NCBI RefSeq assembly: GCF_003054045.1
Contig: NZ_QBKH01000007.1
Coordinates: 62,001 to 126,000 of the forward strand
DNA from: Sphingobacterium faecium
GTDB taxonomy: Bacteria > Bacteroidota > Bacteroidia > Sphingobacteriales > Sphingobacteriaceae
Length of the DNA: 64,000 nucleotides
Direction: 5' to 3'
Shown: one piece after another, positions 53,328-61,224 of the stretch
How the letters are laid out: every line of letters begins with the position of its first letter
How positions within the stretch are numbered: position 1 is the stretch's first letter
Position numbers and translations under genes: made by a program
Notes under the pieces: generated by a model
Told to the model about the DNA's origin: nothing
The model's database searches: none
Seen by the model: the letters and a program-made list of their open reading frames with translations, nothing else

Positions 53328-55076
53328 CTAACTTACTTGCGCAATTCGTTGTTCAATAGATAGAATAAGCCCTTTAAGCAGTCGTTCGTACAATTCAGCG
53401 ACAGCGCGAGCTTGACTGATTATTAAATCCTTATGTTTTTCATCCATATTCATTGCAGCACTTTTCCACCATATATCTTGCGGTTTTAAAATGATAGAAA
53501 GAATCAACTTATTCAGATCATGCGTATTCAAAAGACCATCCAATACATCTGTACTTGCAATAGCAGACCAGTCAAGGAGAGCTGAGAGATCCATATCTTT
53601 AGGGATAAATCCAACGGCACATTGCAGATAAGTTTGTATGCCGATACTATAAAGCTCACGCAGCAGTAGCAATGCCGTGTCAGGCATTAGTAGAGGGGCT
53701 CCTGTCATAGTCATCAATAGGTTCTGCATAACAGATCTAGCATTTTCAGAACACAATTTAATCCGTTCCAATTTACAGCTCCAGTCTATTTCCCGGGGCA
53801 TTAGCTGCACATGGAAAGTAGACTTTTGCCTCAAAATCCAAGATTTTTTCCAGACAATATTTACAAATCGACTTCCCAATGCCAAATGCTTTTCTACATA
53901 AGGTAAATCCAAAAAGACCATACAGGCACCAACATCCCCAAAATTTCTCTGCCGAAAAGAAAATGGCAAGTTCTTCTTTGTTAGGACAACCAAATAAAGC
54001 TGGATTTTGACACCATCCGTTTGATCAACAGCTTCGACTTCAAAAGGATTTCCCTTGGATAATACTCCCATTTGATAATTGACCAGTAAAATCTGTTCCG
54101 GACGATAACTTGAATAAATTTTATCTAGTACTATATTCGCATCATCCTTATACTTTTGTGGCCAAGGAAAACCCGAAAAATCTTCCCGGATAGGAGGACC
54201 AGCAACTATTGTCTTACTGTGCTTGGGATCTACAACAACGGAAATTTTATCAACACTTCCCCCATTCTGAACAGCTTGAACAACTCGATCGTTTTGCTTC
54301 TTGCGATAGGTAGCTACGCCATCATTCATAAAATCAACCATATCATCCATAGCCTTTCCTAATGCTTGACAGTGAACCAATAAAAACTCAAATTCCTCTT
54401 CCAAGATATCGATACGATCTTTTTTCTTCGAATAAGCGTAACTGCTATCCAGTAGTCTGAGCAAACGTGTACTATGGACATCATAGGTAAAAATTTCGAA
54501 AAGCCCGGGCACTGCTCCAAGAAGCACTTTCAGAATATGTTCCAGATTTTGCGACTTGCCAACAGCTACTCCGACCATGCTTTGAAACCCCTTTAACCGC
54601 AACATGACAAACTGATGCAACATAGCAGTGGCCTGAAAAAAGTCCATCTTTGATCTAAAAGAATAACAAGCAACCATAAACTCGTCGGACACCTTTTTTC
54701 CTTGAGCATAATCCAACACAAACATTTCCATTAAACTATTTACGAGCTTATTGGATACAGTTGGATAGCCTTTCTTTCCCGATTGATAAAGCTGATGCGA
54801 AGGCAGCGAAGCATAGGTATAATATAAACTTCCCTTTTTCAATTGACTGACCCAATCACTAGTCCATATAACAGTAAAAGGAATTTCTGGCATATCCGCC
54901 ATACACAGATGGATAATAGGCGCAACGCTTCTGACAGAAACACCTTTGATAGGGTTTACAACTAACAGTAGATGTGGACTTTTACGGCCGTCATCCAAAA
55001 ATTGAAACAAAAAAATACGATCTAAGTCCATCCGCTGAACCAATCGATCAACTAAAAACTGAGTGTTAAGTTCCAT
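53328..55076 (-). CDS. Large protein with two degenerate nucleotidyltransferase/HEPN-like halves
   Basis: A 582-residue cytoplasmic protein that I cannot assign with confidence. It reads as two related halves. In the first, DRIFLFQFLDDG and HLLLVVNP (about residues 18-45) resemble a nucleotidyltransferase core without its GS and DxD residues; then a helical region has QATAMLHQFVMLRLKGFQSM followed by AVGKSQNLEHILKVL. In the second, EQILLVNYQMG and IQLYLVVLT (about 333-368) and then LLLLRELYSIGIQTYLQCAV, followed by GFIPKDMDLSALLDW, repeat the pattern. The helical parts resemble HEPN domains but lack the Rx4-6H RNase motif. A promoter-like element and an inverted repeat lie upstream. Confidence 0.6.
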   Translation of the reverse strand: MELNTQFLVDRLVQRMDLDRIFLFQFLDDGRKSPHLLLVVNPIKGVSVRSVAPIIHLCMADMPEIPFTVIWTSDWVSQLKKGSLYYTYASLPSHQLYQSGKKGYPTVSNKLVNSLMEMFVLDYAQGKKVSDEFMVACYSFRSKMDFFQATAMLHQFVMLRLKGFQSMVGVAVGKSQNLEHILKVLLGAVPGLFEIFTYDVHSTRLLRLLDSSYAYSKKKDRIDILEEEFEFLLVHCQALGKAMDDMVDFMNDGVATYRKKQNDRVVQAVQNGGSVDKISVVVDPKHSKTIVAGPPIREDFSGFPWPQKYKDDANIVLDKIYSSYRPEQILLVNYQMGVLSKGNPFEVEAVDQTDGVKIQLYLVVLTKKNLPFSFRQRNFGDVGACMVFLDLPYVEKHLALGSRFVNIVWKKSWILRQKSTFHVQLMPREIDWSCKLERIKLCSENARSVMQNLLMTMTGAPLLMPDTALLLLRELYSIGIQTYLQCAVGFIPKDMDLSALLDWSAIASTDVLDGLLNTHDLNKLILSIILKPQDIWWKSAAMNMDEKHKDLIISQARAVAELYERLLKGLILSIEQRIAQVS

Positions 55077-55102
55077 AATTAAGATTTTATAACTAAATAA
55101 AA

Positions 55103-55127
55103 TGTATAGATTTACTATACAAATGTA
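55103..55127 (-). promoter_or_regulatory. -7 element and operator-like repeat upstream of the 582-residue gene
   Basis: The minus strand has TACATTTG (55127-55120), an exact TAnnTTTG match, though no TTG stands at the right distance upstream. Overlapping it, TGTATAG (55103-55109) and CTATACA (55115-55121) form a perfect 7-bp inverted repeat with a 5-nt spacer, well placed for a repressor. The ATG is 26 nt further on. Confidence 0.45.
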
Positions 55128-55502
55128 AAAATAATATGGAATATAAAAAATAAATTATATAGAATTAACATATATAAGTATAGCTATTAAATCAAATTAT
55201 ACATCAATTATTCACATTAAAGTATTTAAACCATATAACATCCGTGTTTCATGTACATATTCAATACATATTTAACATAAAATCAATGATATTATATATC
55301 CTCTTGGTACGTAAGAGTAGGTATTTGAATCTTTAAAGAATGATGTAAACGTATTATTTCTATCTCTAACTCGGACTTACTACGGATCTAATACGCATAT
55401 AGTACGGAGTGATCTTGCATGTCTAATGACTAGATCGTACTTTTCCTTAGTACCATCATGATATTAACCCCAACATTTGATACTGTATATTCAGCAATAT
55501 TG

Positions 55503-55524
55503 AATATTGGGATATCCCAATATT
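55503..55524. repeat. Perfect 22-bp palindrome
   Basis: AATATTGGGAT at 55503-55513 is followed directly by its reverse complement ATCCCAATATT at 55514-55524. An extra CAATATT half-site precedes it at 55495-55501. No T-tract follows, so a protein binding site is more likely than a terminator. Confidence 0.6.
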
Positions 55525-55713
55525 GCATTTGCACTGACTAATAATAAAAGGAGCTACATTAAAAATTTCATAATGGACAGAACTCTCTATTTATAAATTT
55601 AAAAATGACTAGTACTTTACCATTTTAATTTTCATAAAAATAATTAAAAGGCTCATTTTTAATTATTTATTTCATTAACTTCATCGATATGAATCATTTT
55701 ATTAGCTATAATT

Positions 55714-56448
55714 ATGGGATATATTGATGACGGCTATCTCCGCGGATCACTCGGAGGACTCGTACACCGCAAAGTAAATAACAAAAATATCGTTCAAACT
55801 AAAAGCAGCTCCAGAACCAAGCAAAGCAGGTGGACAGTAGCGGCTTCAGTTGACTTTGGCAAAGCCAGCAAAGCGGGTTCATTAATAAGACGCACATTCA
55901 AGGGGCTCCATATGGGATTCCATGACAGTAATATGCATAACCGCCTCATTACTCATCTCAAACGTGTCATGCGTGCAAATGGGCAATACCTGGGGCAAAA
56001 AACTATACATCTAGGAAAACTAGATCGCCTGGTGGACTTCCAATTTAATGAAAAGTGCCATATGCATGATTTTCTCTATTTTGATCCCACCTTGAATATG
56101 CAAACTGATCATCAGTTACAGATACAATTCCCGAGCTTTAACACGAAAAATGATCTCTTCCGACCTCCTTACACCCATTCCATTCGTTTCAAAATAGGAG
56201 TTGGAATCTATAACTTCGACACACATACGCTCTTCAATATCGTAGAAAAGCATCTGGATCTTGATCTTATCAAAGCACCGATAGTACAGGACAAATATCA
56301 ATTTTTAATTGACTGTAAGGCAAGCCAAGCCCAGTCAGCTATTGTAGCCATGAGTATTGAATATTATGGAACAATAGCTGACAGATTTATATTGCTAAAT
56401 CATAAAGAATTACATCCAACGACCATCATCGGTGCATTTGCAATCTAA
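55714..56448 (+). CDS. Hypothetical protein with DUF6266-like N terminus
   Basis: A 244-residue protein without signal peptide. The start, MGYIDDGYLRGSLGGLVHRK, then NNKNIVQTKSS and a basic KQSRWTVAASVDFGKASKAG segment, resembles the glycine-containing N terminus of DUF6266-type proteins common in Bacteroidota. The rest is rich in His, Phe and Tyr and looks beta-strand forming (HQLQIQFPSF, HSIRFKIGVGIYNF, AIVAMSIEYYG). Function is unknown. It stands alone on the plus strand between two gene-free stretches. The DUF6266 resemblance is from memory of the pattern and is weak. Confidence 0.6.
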   Translation: MGYIDDGYLRGSLGGLVHRKVNNKNIVQTKSSSRTKQSRWTVAASVDFGKASKAGSLIRRTFKGLHMGFHDSNMHNRLITHLKRVMRANGQYLGQKTIHLGKLDRLVDFQFNEKCHMHDFLYFDPTLNMQTDHQLQIQFPSFNTKNDLFRPPYTHSIRFKIGVGIYNFDTHTLFNIVEKHLDLDLIKAPIVQDKYQFLIDCKASQAQSAIVAMSIEYYGTIADRFILLNHKELHPTTIIGAFAI

Positions 56449-56523
56449 AATCTGGACTAGCACCTAAAAACATATTACGATTATAAGGTTGTATCAGCAT
56501 CAGAGTCACTATTGATCGGGCAA

Positions 56524-56566
56524 AATTTAGTTATGATACCTAAAGCATAGCTATCATAACTAAATT
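56524..56566. repeat. 15-bp inverted repeat with 13-nt loop
   Basis: AATTTAGTTATGATA (56524-56538) pairs perfectly with TATCATAACTAAATT (56552-56566). The stem is AT-rich and no T-tract follows, so it may be a weak terminator for the gene at 55714 or a binding site. Confidence 0.55.
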
Positions 56567-56738
56567 AAGGACCACATCAATCCAATCTATCTCTCATACA
56601 TGATCCTATAGAAATCAAAATACGAAATGAGATCTCTATATGGAATCAATTGTTCATCTAACCAATTCTAAGATTAACAATTTACGCTGACACTTAATTC
56701 ATTCACCTATTATGATATAAAATAACTTAAAAACCGTT

Positions 56739-56770
56739 TTGCGCTACGTAGAATATTTTTACTATCTTAG
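56739..56770 (+). promoter_or_regulatory. Probable promoter of the second GH29 gene
   Basis: TTG at 56739-56741, a 21-nt spacer and TATCTTAG at 56763-56770, one mismatch from TAnnTTTG. A short inverted repeat (GGTCT, AGACC) follows at once, around the predicted start site. Confidence 0.4.
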
Positions 56771-56794
56771 GTCTATCTTAAGACCGTAACCGCT

Positions 56795-58585
56795 ATGATG
56801 AAGTCCTTTAAAAGAATTTTATTTGCTTTTTGTCTATGTTTCATTTGTACAACTGCACTTTTTGCACAGCAAAATTCTAAAACACAATGGTTTAGCCACG
56901 ACCGTTTTGGTATGTTTATCCATTGGGGACTTTATAGTGCAGCAGAAGGATTGTGGAAAGGAGAAAAACTTCGCTATGTCAACAATTATGCAGAATGGAT
57001 ACGCTATCGCAACCGCATATCAAAAGAGGAGTATGGTGAACTAGCAAAGCGCTTTGTATGGAATCAGATCAACCCTGAAGAATGGGTATTACTCGCCAAA
57101 AAAGCTGGAATGAAATACATCATCATGACGGCCAAACATCATGATGGAGTAGCCATATGGGATACTAAGATAGGAGATTACAGCCTCAATAAATTAAGTG
57201 GAAACAATCGGGATATCATTAAAGAATTGGCTGTAGCATGTAAAAAACATGGCATGAAGCTAGGATTTTATTATTCCCATTGGATAGATTGGGAACATCC
57301 TTATGCTTGGAATCATAACCAAGAATTAACCGGCCATGTCAACGACAAGCAGTATAACCAATATTGGCAGGAAAAAGTAATCCCCCAATTGCGTGAGCTA
57401 TTAACCAATTATGGCGATGTTTCATTGATGTGGTTTGATATGTGGATTCCATATGAAAAATCAATTATTAAAAAGGAACAGCTGGAACAAGTTGTTCAAC
57501 TTATTCATACCTTACAACCTAACTGCTTAATCAATTCTAGACTAGGTTTACCAACAGATGAAAAAAATATAGATTTTGAAACTTTCGGTGATAATCAGTT
57601 TGGCACTTCCTACGTGCACCATCCATGGGAAACTCCAGGTACAATCGCCCACTCTTGGGGTTACAACGGCCAAGAAAATGAGTGGAAATCCACAAGTCAG
57701 ATCTTTAATTCATTAATATCAAATGTCAGCCTCAACGGTGGTTTCACCTTAAATATAGGACCACGCGCTGATGGAACAATACCCTATGAGAGTATCTCCA
57801 GACTTGAAGATGTAGGTAAATGGCTAGAAAACCATGGTGAGGGTATTTATGGCGCAACAGGCTTGGATTTACGGGCCAATCAACACGATTGGGGCTACCT
57901 CACAACAAAGACACTTGGAAAAGAAACACAAGTGTACGCACAGGTCTTTAATTGGCCTCTTGATCGGATATTACGGATATCTGGAATAAAATCAAGACCA
58001 TCCCATATTTCAACTCGCATAGGCGCAACCGAAACAAACTTAAAATTTGAACAAAAGAGTGGAATATTACATATAAAGTTACCAGCGAAACAAACTAATC
58101 CTTTTGTATCGACGATTTCACTTACTTATGATGGACCTTTACAACTGGATAAAGACATCGTAGCCGAATCTACATTTGGAGGCTTTGCATTAAATGGTAC
58201 AAATGCGATTAACCAGGATCAATTACAAATAACCAAATACGACGGAAAGAAACCACAGCATATTCATACGAAAGACGGACAGATCGAATGGGAGATCGAT
58301 TTTCCTGAAATAGGTATGTATAAAGTGGATTTATCTGCACATAATCCAGACCAAGTCGTGGCCAATATTTCCATTCAAATAGGTTCTCAATCCGTATCTG
58401 GAAAACTAAACCCCAATGGAAAAATGGTGGTTGAACCTAATGAAAACAACTATACCGATGAATTTGTCAACACCAATTTGGGAGTCATTAAAATCGATCA
58501 TATTGGACGACAAAAGATAACATTCCAGAAAAATGGAAGTAAACCGCTTTGGCTGAATAGCATCTGGATAGAAAAGAATGATTAA
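56795..58585 (+). CDS. GH29 alpha-L-fucosidase with C-terminal beta domain
   Basis: A 596-residue secreted fucosidase. The signal peptide ends near TTALFAQQ. The catalytic barrel has RFGMFIHWGLYSAAEG, MKYIIMTAKHHDGVAIWDTK and the nucleophile motif SLMWFDMWIP (D215). GGFTLNIGPRADGTI closes the barrel region. The C-terminal 120 residues (IEWEIDFPEIGMYKVDLSAH onward) form an extra beta-sandwich-like domain absent from the fucosidase at 39339. The two are distant members of the family and probably cleave different fucose linkages. The gene stands alone with its own promoter. Confidence 0.92.
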   Translation: MMKSFKRILFAFCLCFICTTALFAQQNSKTQWFSHDRFGMFIHWGLYSAAEGLWKGEKLRYVNNYAEWIRYRNRISKEEYGELAKRFVWNQINPEEWVLLAKKAGMKYIIMTAKHHDGVAIWDTKIGDYSLNKLSGNNRDIIKELAVACKKHGMKLGFYYSHWIDWEHPYAWNHNQELTGHVNDKQYNQYWQEKVIPQLRELLTNYGDVSLMWFDMWIPYEKSIIKKEQLEQVVQLIHTLQPNCLINSRLGLPTDEKNIDFETFGDNQFGTSYVHHPWETPGTIAHSWGYNGQENEWKSTSQIFNSLISNVSLNGGFTLNIGPRADGTIPYESISRLEDVGKWLENHGEGIYGATGLDLRANQHDWGYLTTKTLGKETQVYAQVFNWPLDRILRISGIKSRPSHISTRIGATETNLKFEQKSGILHIKLPAKQTNPFVSTISLTYDGPLQLDKDIVAESTFGGFALNGTNAINQDQLQITKYDGKKPQHIHTKDGQIEWEIDFPEIGMYKVDLSAHNPDQVVANISIQIGSQSVSGKLNPNGKMVVEPNENNYTDEFVNTNLGVIKIDHIGRQKITFQKNGSKPLWLNSIWIEKND

Positions 58586-58704
58586 AAAAATCAATACAAC
58601 ATCTAAATTTAATAGGGAATTGCTCAATTTTAATCATTAAATTGAATAAAATGTGCACTTTTGCATGCTTCAATATTAAAAAGGCTTTCTAACTTGATCC
58701 GCGA

Positions 58705-60579
58705 ATGGAACCTCACTACCACGCATTGAACGAACAGTACTCCTATCCTATAACTTTAGGGGTTGAGGGCTTATTAGCGCTTGATGAAGAAGGTCATATC
58801 CTATCTTACAATGAGCAAATCAAACTTTTATTACCAATTGAAAAAATAGGTAATAAAAAATTTCAAGATGCCTTGATTTTTTACCGCGTGGAAGATCAAA
58901 GTATCATCCCTATTGAAGAACTCTCTTTTTATAACACATTACAAACAGGTGAAAAACAGATTGATCATAATTATGGCCTAATGACAGAAGAAGGAGATTT
59001 TAAATGGCTCTCCTTTAGTTCCAAATTAGTCCCTGAAAGATCTGATATGCATATGATTATAGCCATTTCCGATGTAACCAAATTGATTAACGAAAATAAA
59101 GACTTGCTTGAGAAAAAAAAACAACTTCAGCTTCTAGTCGCATCGCTCGACGATCTGGTATTTGAAGTGAGTAAAGATGGGGTATTCATCAATTATTGGA
59201 CGAGTAATTCAGATCTATTATTTTACAAACCCGATGAATTTCTAAATAAAAACCTAAGTGATTTATTTCCATTAGCGATTTCTGAGCGAACCTTAGAATT
59301 GATTGACAAAGCTCTTACCTTTAATAAGGTTTGCAAAATGGAATTTATTTCCAACTTTGATACCCATAAAGGTAAATGGTACAAAATGAAAATAATGCCC
59401 ATTCATTTGACCAAGGATCGTGTTGCCATTGTGGTATCCGACATTTCTGAAAAAGTAGAATCACTAGAAAAAATAAGATTTAACCAGCATAAATTTAATC
59501 AAGCATTCCATTTCTCTGGCTTAGGCATTTCACTTACCAATTTAAAAGGTAACTGCATTGAAGCAAATAAGACCCTTAGTAAAATCCTGGGATTTTCGCA
59601 AGAGGAACTTTCAACCATTAATTTCTTAGATTATACACACCCCGATGATCTTGAATTTGATTACAAACAAAGACAAAAACTTGCCAAAGGAGAAATTGAT
59701 AGCTTTACATTAGAGAAACGCTACCAACACAAGCTAGGCCATTACATTTGGTGTTCAGTTACGATTTCAGCAGTTCATAATCAATTTAATGAACTCTCTT
59801 TTTTTATTGTTCAGCTACAGGACATATCTGATGCTAAGAAAAACCGAGAGATTCTCGAACGACAAAAGCATGAACTTGAACTCGTAAAAATTGAATTGGA
59901 AACCAAAGTAAAGCAGCTCGAAGATTTCAATCAAATTGTTGCACATAACCTAAGAGGGCCTGTTAGCAATATACATATGCTCCTAAGTGAATTGAAAGAT
60001 GAAAGTAATATCGACATTAAAAACGAATATTTAGATCTTTTGAAAACCAGTAATGATAGTTTGACGGATACATTAGAAGAATTATCGGAGATATTGGAAC
60101 TGAGAGAAAATAAAAATATTTTAAAAGATAACTGTAATTTTTCTTTGATCTACAAAAAGATCTATAGTCAATTTATTGGAGAGATACAAAGCAAAAATGC
60201 TATACTAACCACGGATTTCAAAGTTAAAAATATACACTATCCTACTAAATATCTCGAGAGTATTTTTAATAATTTACTCAGTAATGCTTTAAAATTTACT
60301 GATCCAAATATAGCACCGCAAATTCATATCAGAACTTATGTGGAAGATAACAACACGATATTCAGTATAGAAGATAATGGCATAGGAATTGACTTACCTA
60401 AGTTCAAGTCACAGCTTTTTATGTTTCGAAAAGTATTTCATCGCGGTTTTGATACTAAAGGGATCGGGCTATTTATCACCAGATATCAAGTTGAAGCTTT
60501 AGGTGGTAAAATAGATATTAAAAGCGCTCCAGGTCAAGGCACTACTTTTTTAGTGAGATTTCTAACAACAACAACATGA
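58705..60579 (+). CDS. Soluble multi-PAS sensor histidine kinase
   Basis: A 624-residue histidine kinase with no membrane segment or signal peptide, so it senses a cytoplasmic signal. Three PAS-like domains are visible (about 15-130, 140-255 and 260-385; the third has KTLSKILGFSQEELSTINFL and the PAC motif). A coiled coil (ERQKHELELVKIELETKVKQ) leads to the H-box VAHNLRGPVSNIHML (H414). The ATPase domain has NNLLSNALKFTDP, SIEDNGIGIDLPKF and KGIGLFITRYQVEALGGKI. The stop overlaps the start of the response regulator gene by 4 nt. Confidence 0.92.
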   Translation: MEPHYHALNEQYSYPITLGVEGLLALDEEGHILSYNEQIKLLLPIEKIGNKKFQDALIFYRVEDQSIIPIEELSFYNTLQTGEKQIDHNYGLMTEEGDFKWLSFSSKLVPERSDMHMIIAISDVTKLINENKDLLEKKKQLQLLVASLDDLVFEVSKDGVFINYWTSNSDLLFYKPDEFLNKNLSDLFPLAISERTLELIDKALTFNKVCKMEFISNFDTHKGKWYKMKIMPIHLTKDRVAIVVSDISEKVESLEKIRFNQHKFNQAFHFSGLGISLTNLKGNCIEANKTLSKILGFSQEELSTINFLDYTHPDDLEFDYKQRQKLAKGEIDSFTLEKRYQHKLGHYIWCSVTISAVHNQFNELSFFIVQLQDISDAKKNREILERQKHELELVKIELETKVKQLEDFNQIVAHNLRGPVSNIHMLLSELKDESNIDIKNEYLDLLKTSNDSLTDTLEELSEILELRENKNILKDNCNFSLIYKKIYSQFIGEIQSKNAILTTDFKVKNIHYPTKYLESIFNNLLSNALKFTDPNIAPQIHIRTYVEDNNTIFSIEDNGIGIDLPKFKSQLFMFRKVFHRGFDTKGIGLFITRYQVEALGGKIDIKSAPGQGTTFLVRFLTTTT

Positions 60580-61004
60580 AAACTTCTAATTGCACAAAAA
60601 AAAGAATAATAACAGTGGTGGACGATAACGCCATTTTACGTGTTATTTTTAACAATATGATTAAAAGCTTTCCAGATTTCCCACTTGAAGTCAATCTATT
60701 TGAAAATGCACTCGATGCATTAGATTACTTTGAAAACAAAAAACAACAGCTAGACATTACTCCAGAAATTATCTTCGTCGATATCAATATGCCATTTATG
60801 ACCGGCTGGGAAATGATGGATAAATTAGAACATTATGGTTCTGATTTTTTAAGTCAAATGAATATATTTATCATCAGTTCATCGACCAGTCGAAGTGATC
60901 AGGAGCAAATCGCTCATTATCCTTTTATTGACGGATATCTCTTAAAGCCCATCGATAAAATCAAACTCTACGAGTTGATTCGAAATCTTAATCCAGGTAT
61001 ATAA
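60576..61004 (+). CDS. Single-domain response regulator
   Basis: A 142-residue CheY-like receiver with no output domain. The acidic pocket is TVVDDNAILR, the phosphoacceptor is IFVDINMPFMTGWEM (D69), the switch Ser/Thr is in IFIISSSTS and the lysine in GYLLKPIDK. Receivers of this kind pass phosphate on or bind a partner protein. It overlaps the kinase gene by 4 nt and is its obvious partner. A terminator follows. Confidence 0.92.
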   Translation: MKTSNCTKKRIITVVDDNAILRVIFNNMIKSFPDFPLEVNLFENALDALDYFENKKQQLDITPEIIFVDINMPFMTGWEMMDKLEHYGSDFLSQMNIFIISSSTSRSDQEQIAHYPFIDGYLLKPIDKIKLYELIRNLNPGI

Positions 61005-61084
61005 ATCTACGCCTACAAAAAAGAAAGGTATCAAAAAATATTTTTTTAATACAGAATAAATATAAATGATATCGCTCTGCAATA

Positions 61085-61119
61085 AAAAGAGACCAGAATA
61101 AATTTTTCTGGTCTCTTTT
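61085..61119. terminator. Terminator between the response regulator and GH20 genes
   Basis: AAAAGAGACCAGAA (61085-61098) pairs perfectly with TTCTGGTCTCTTTT (61106-61119) around a 7-nt loop. A and T tracts on both sides allow it to serve both convergent genes. Confidence 0.85.
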
Positions 61120-61224
61120 ACTTCAATATAAAACTTGAGTTTGATATCAATATGGATAATGTACGATCAACGCAAAGCTTCAATTAAGAACCAACTTCTT
61201 CATCATAATTTCTTCGTATTCAAA

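Larger units (their letters stand above)
55077..55713. other. Gene-free AT-rich region with palindromes
   Basis: 637 nt without a convincing gene, between divergent genes. It holds the promoter/operator-like site of the 582-residue gene (55103-55127), short repeats around CGGATC, AGATC and GATCT near 55383-55437, and a perfect 22-bp palindrome at 55503-55524. AAAGGAG at 55547-55553 precedes only a seven-codon reading frame. No tRNA or structured RNA family was recognised. Confidence 0.5.
56449..56794. other. Intergenic region before the second GH29 gene
   Basis: 346 nt without a gene. It holds a perfect 15-bp inverted repeat (56524-56566) and a probable promoter (56739-56770). Nothing else was recognised. 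Confidence 0.5.

Noticed and set aside
55547..55593. AAAGGAG followed by a seven-codon frame (MDRTLYL) as a leader peptide
   Set aside because: The spacing from the GGAG to the ATG is about 19 nt, the frame is not followed by a gene for another 120 nt, and no attenuator structure is evident.
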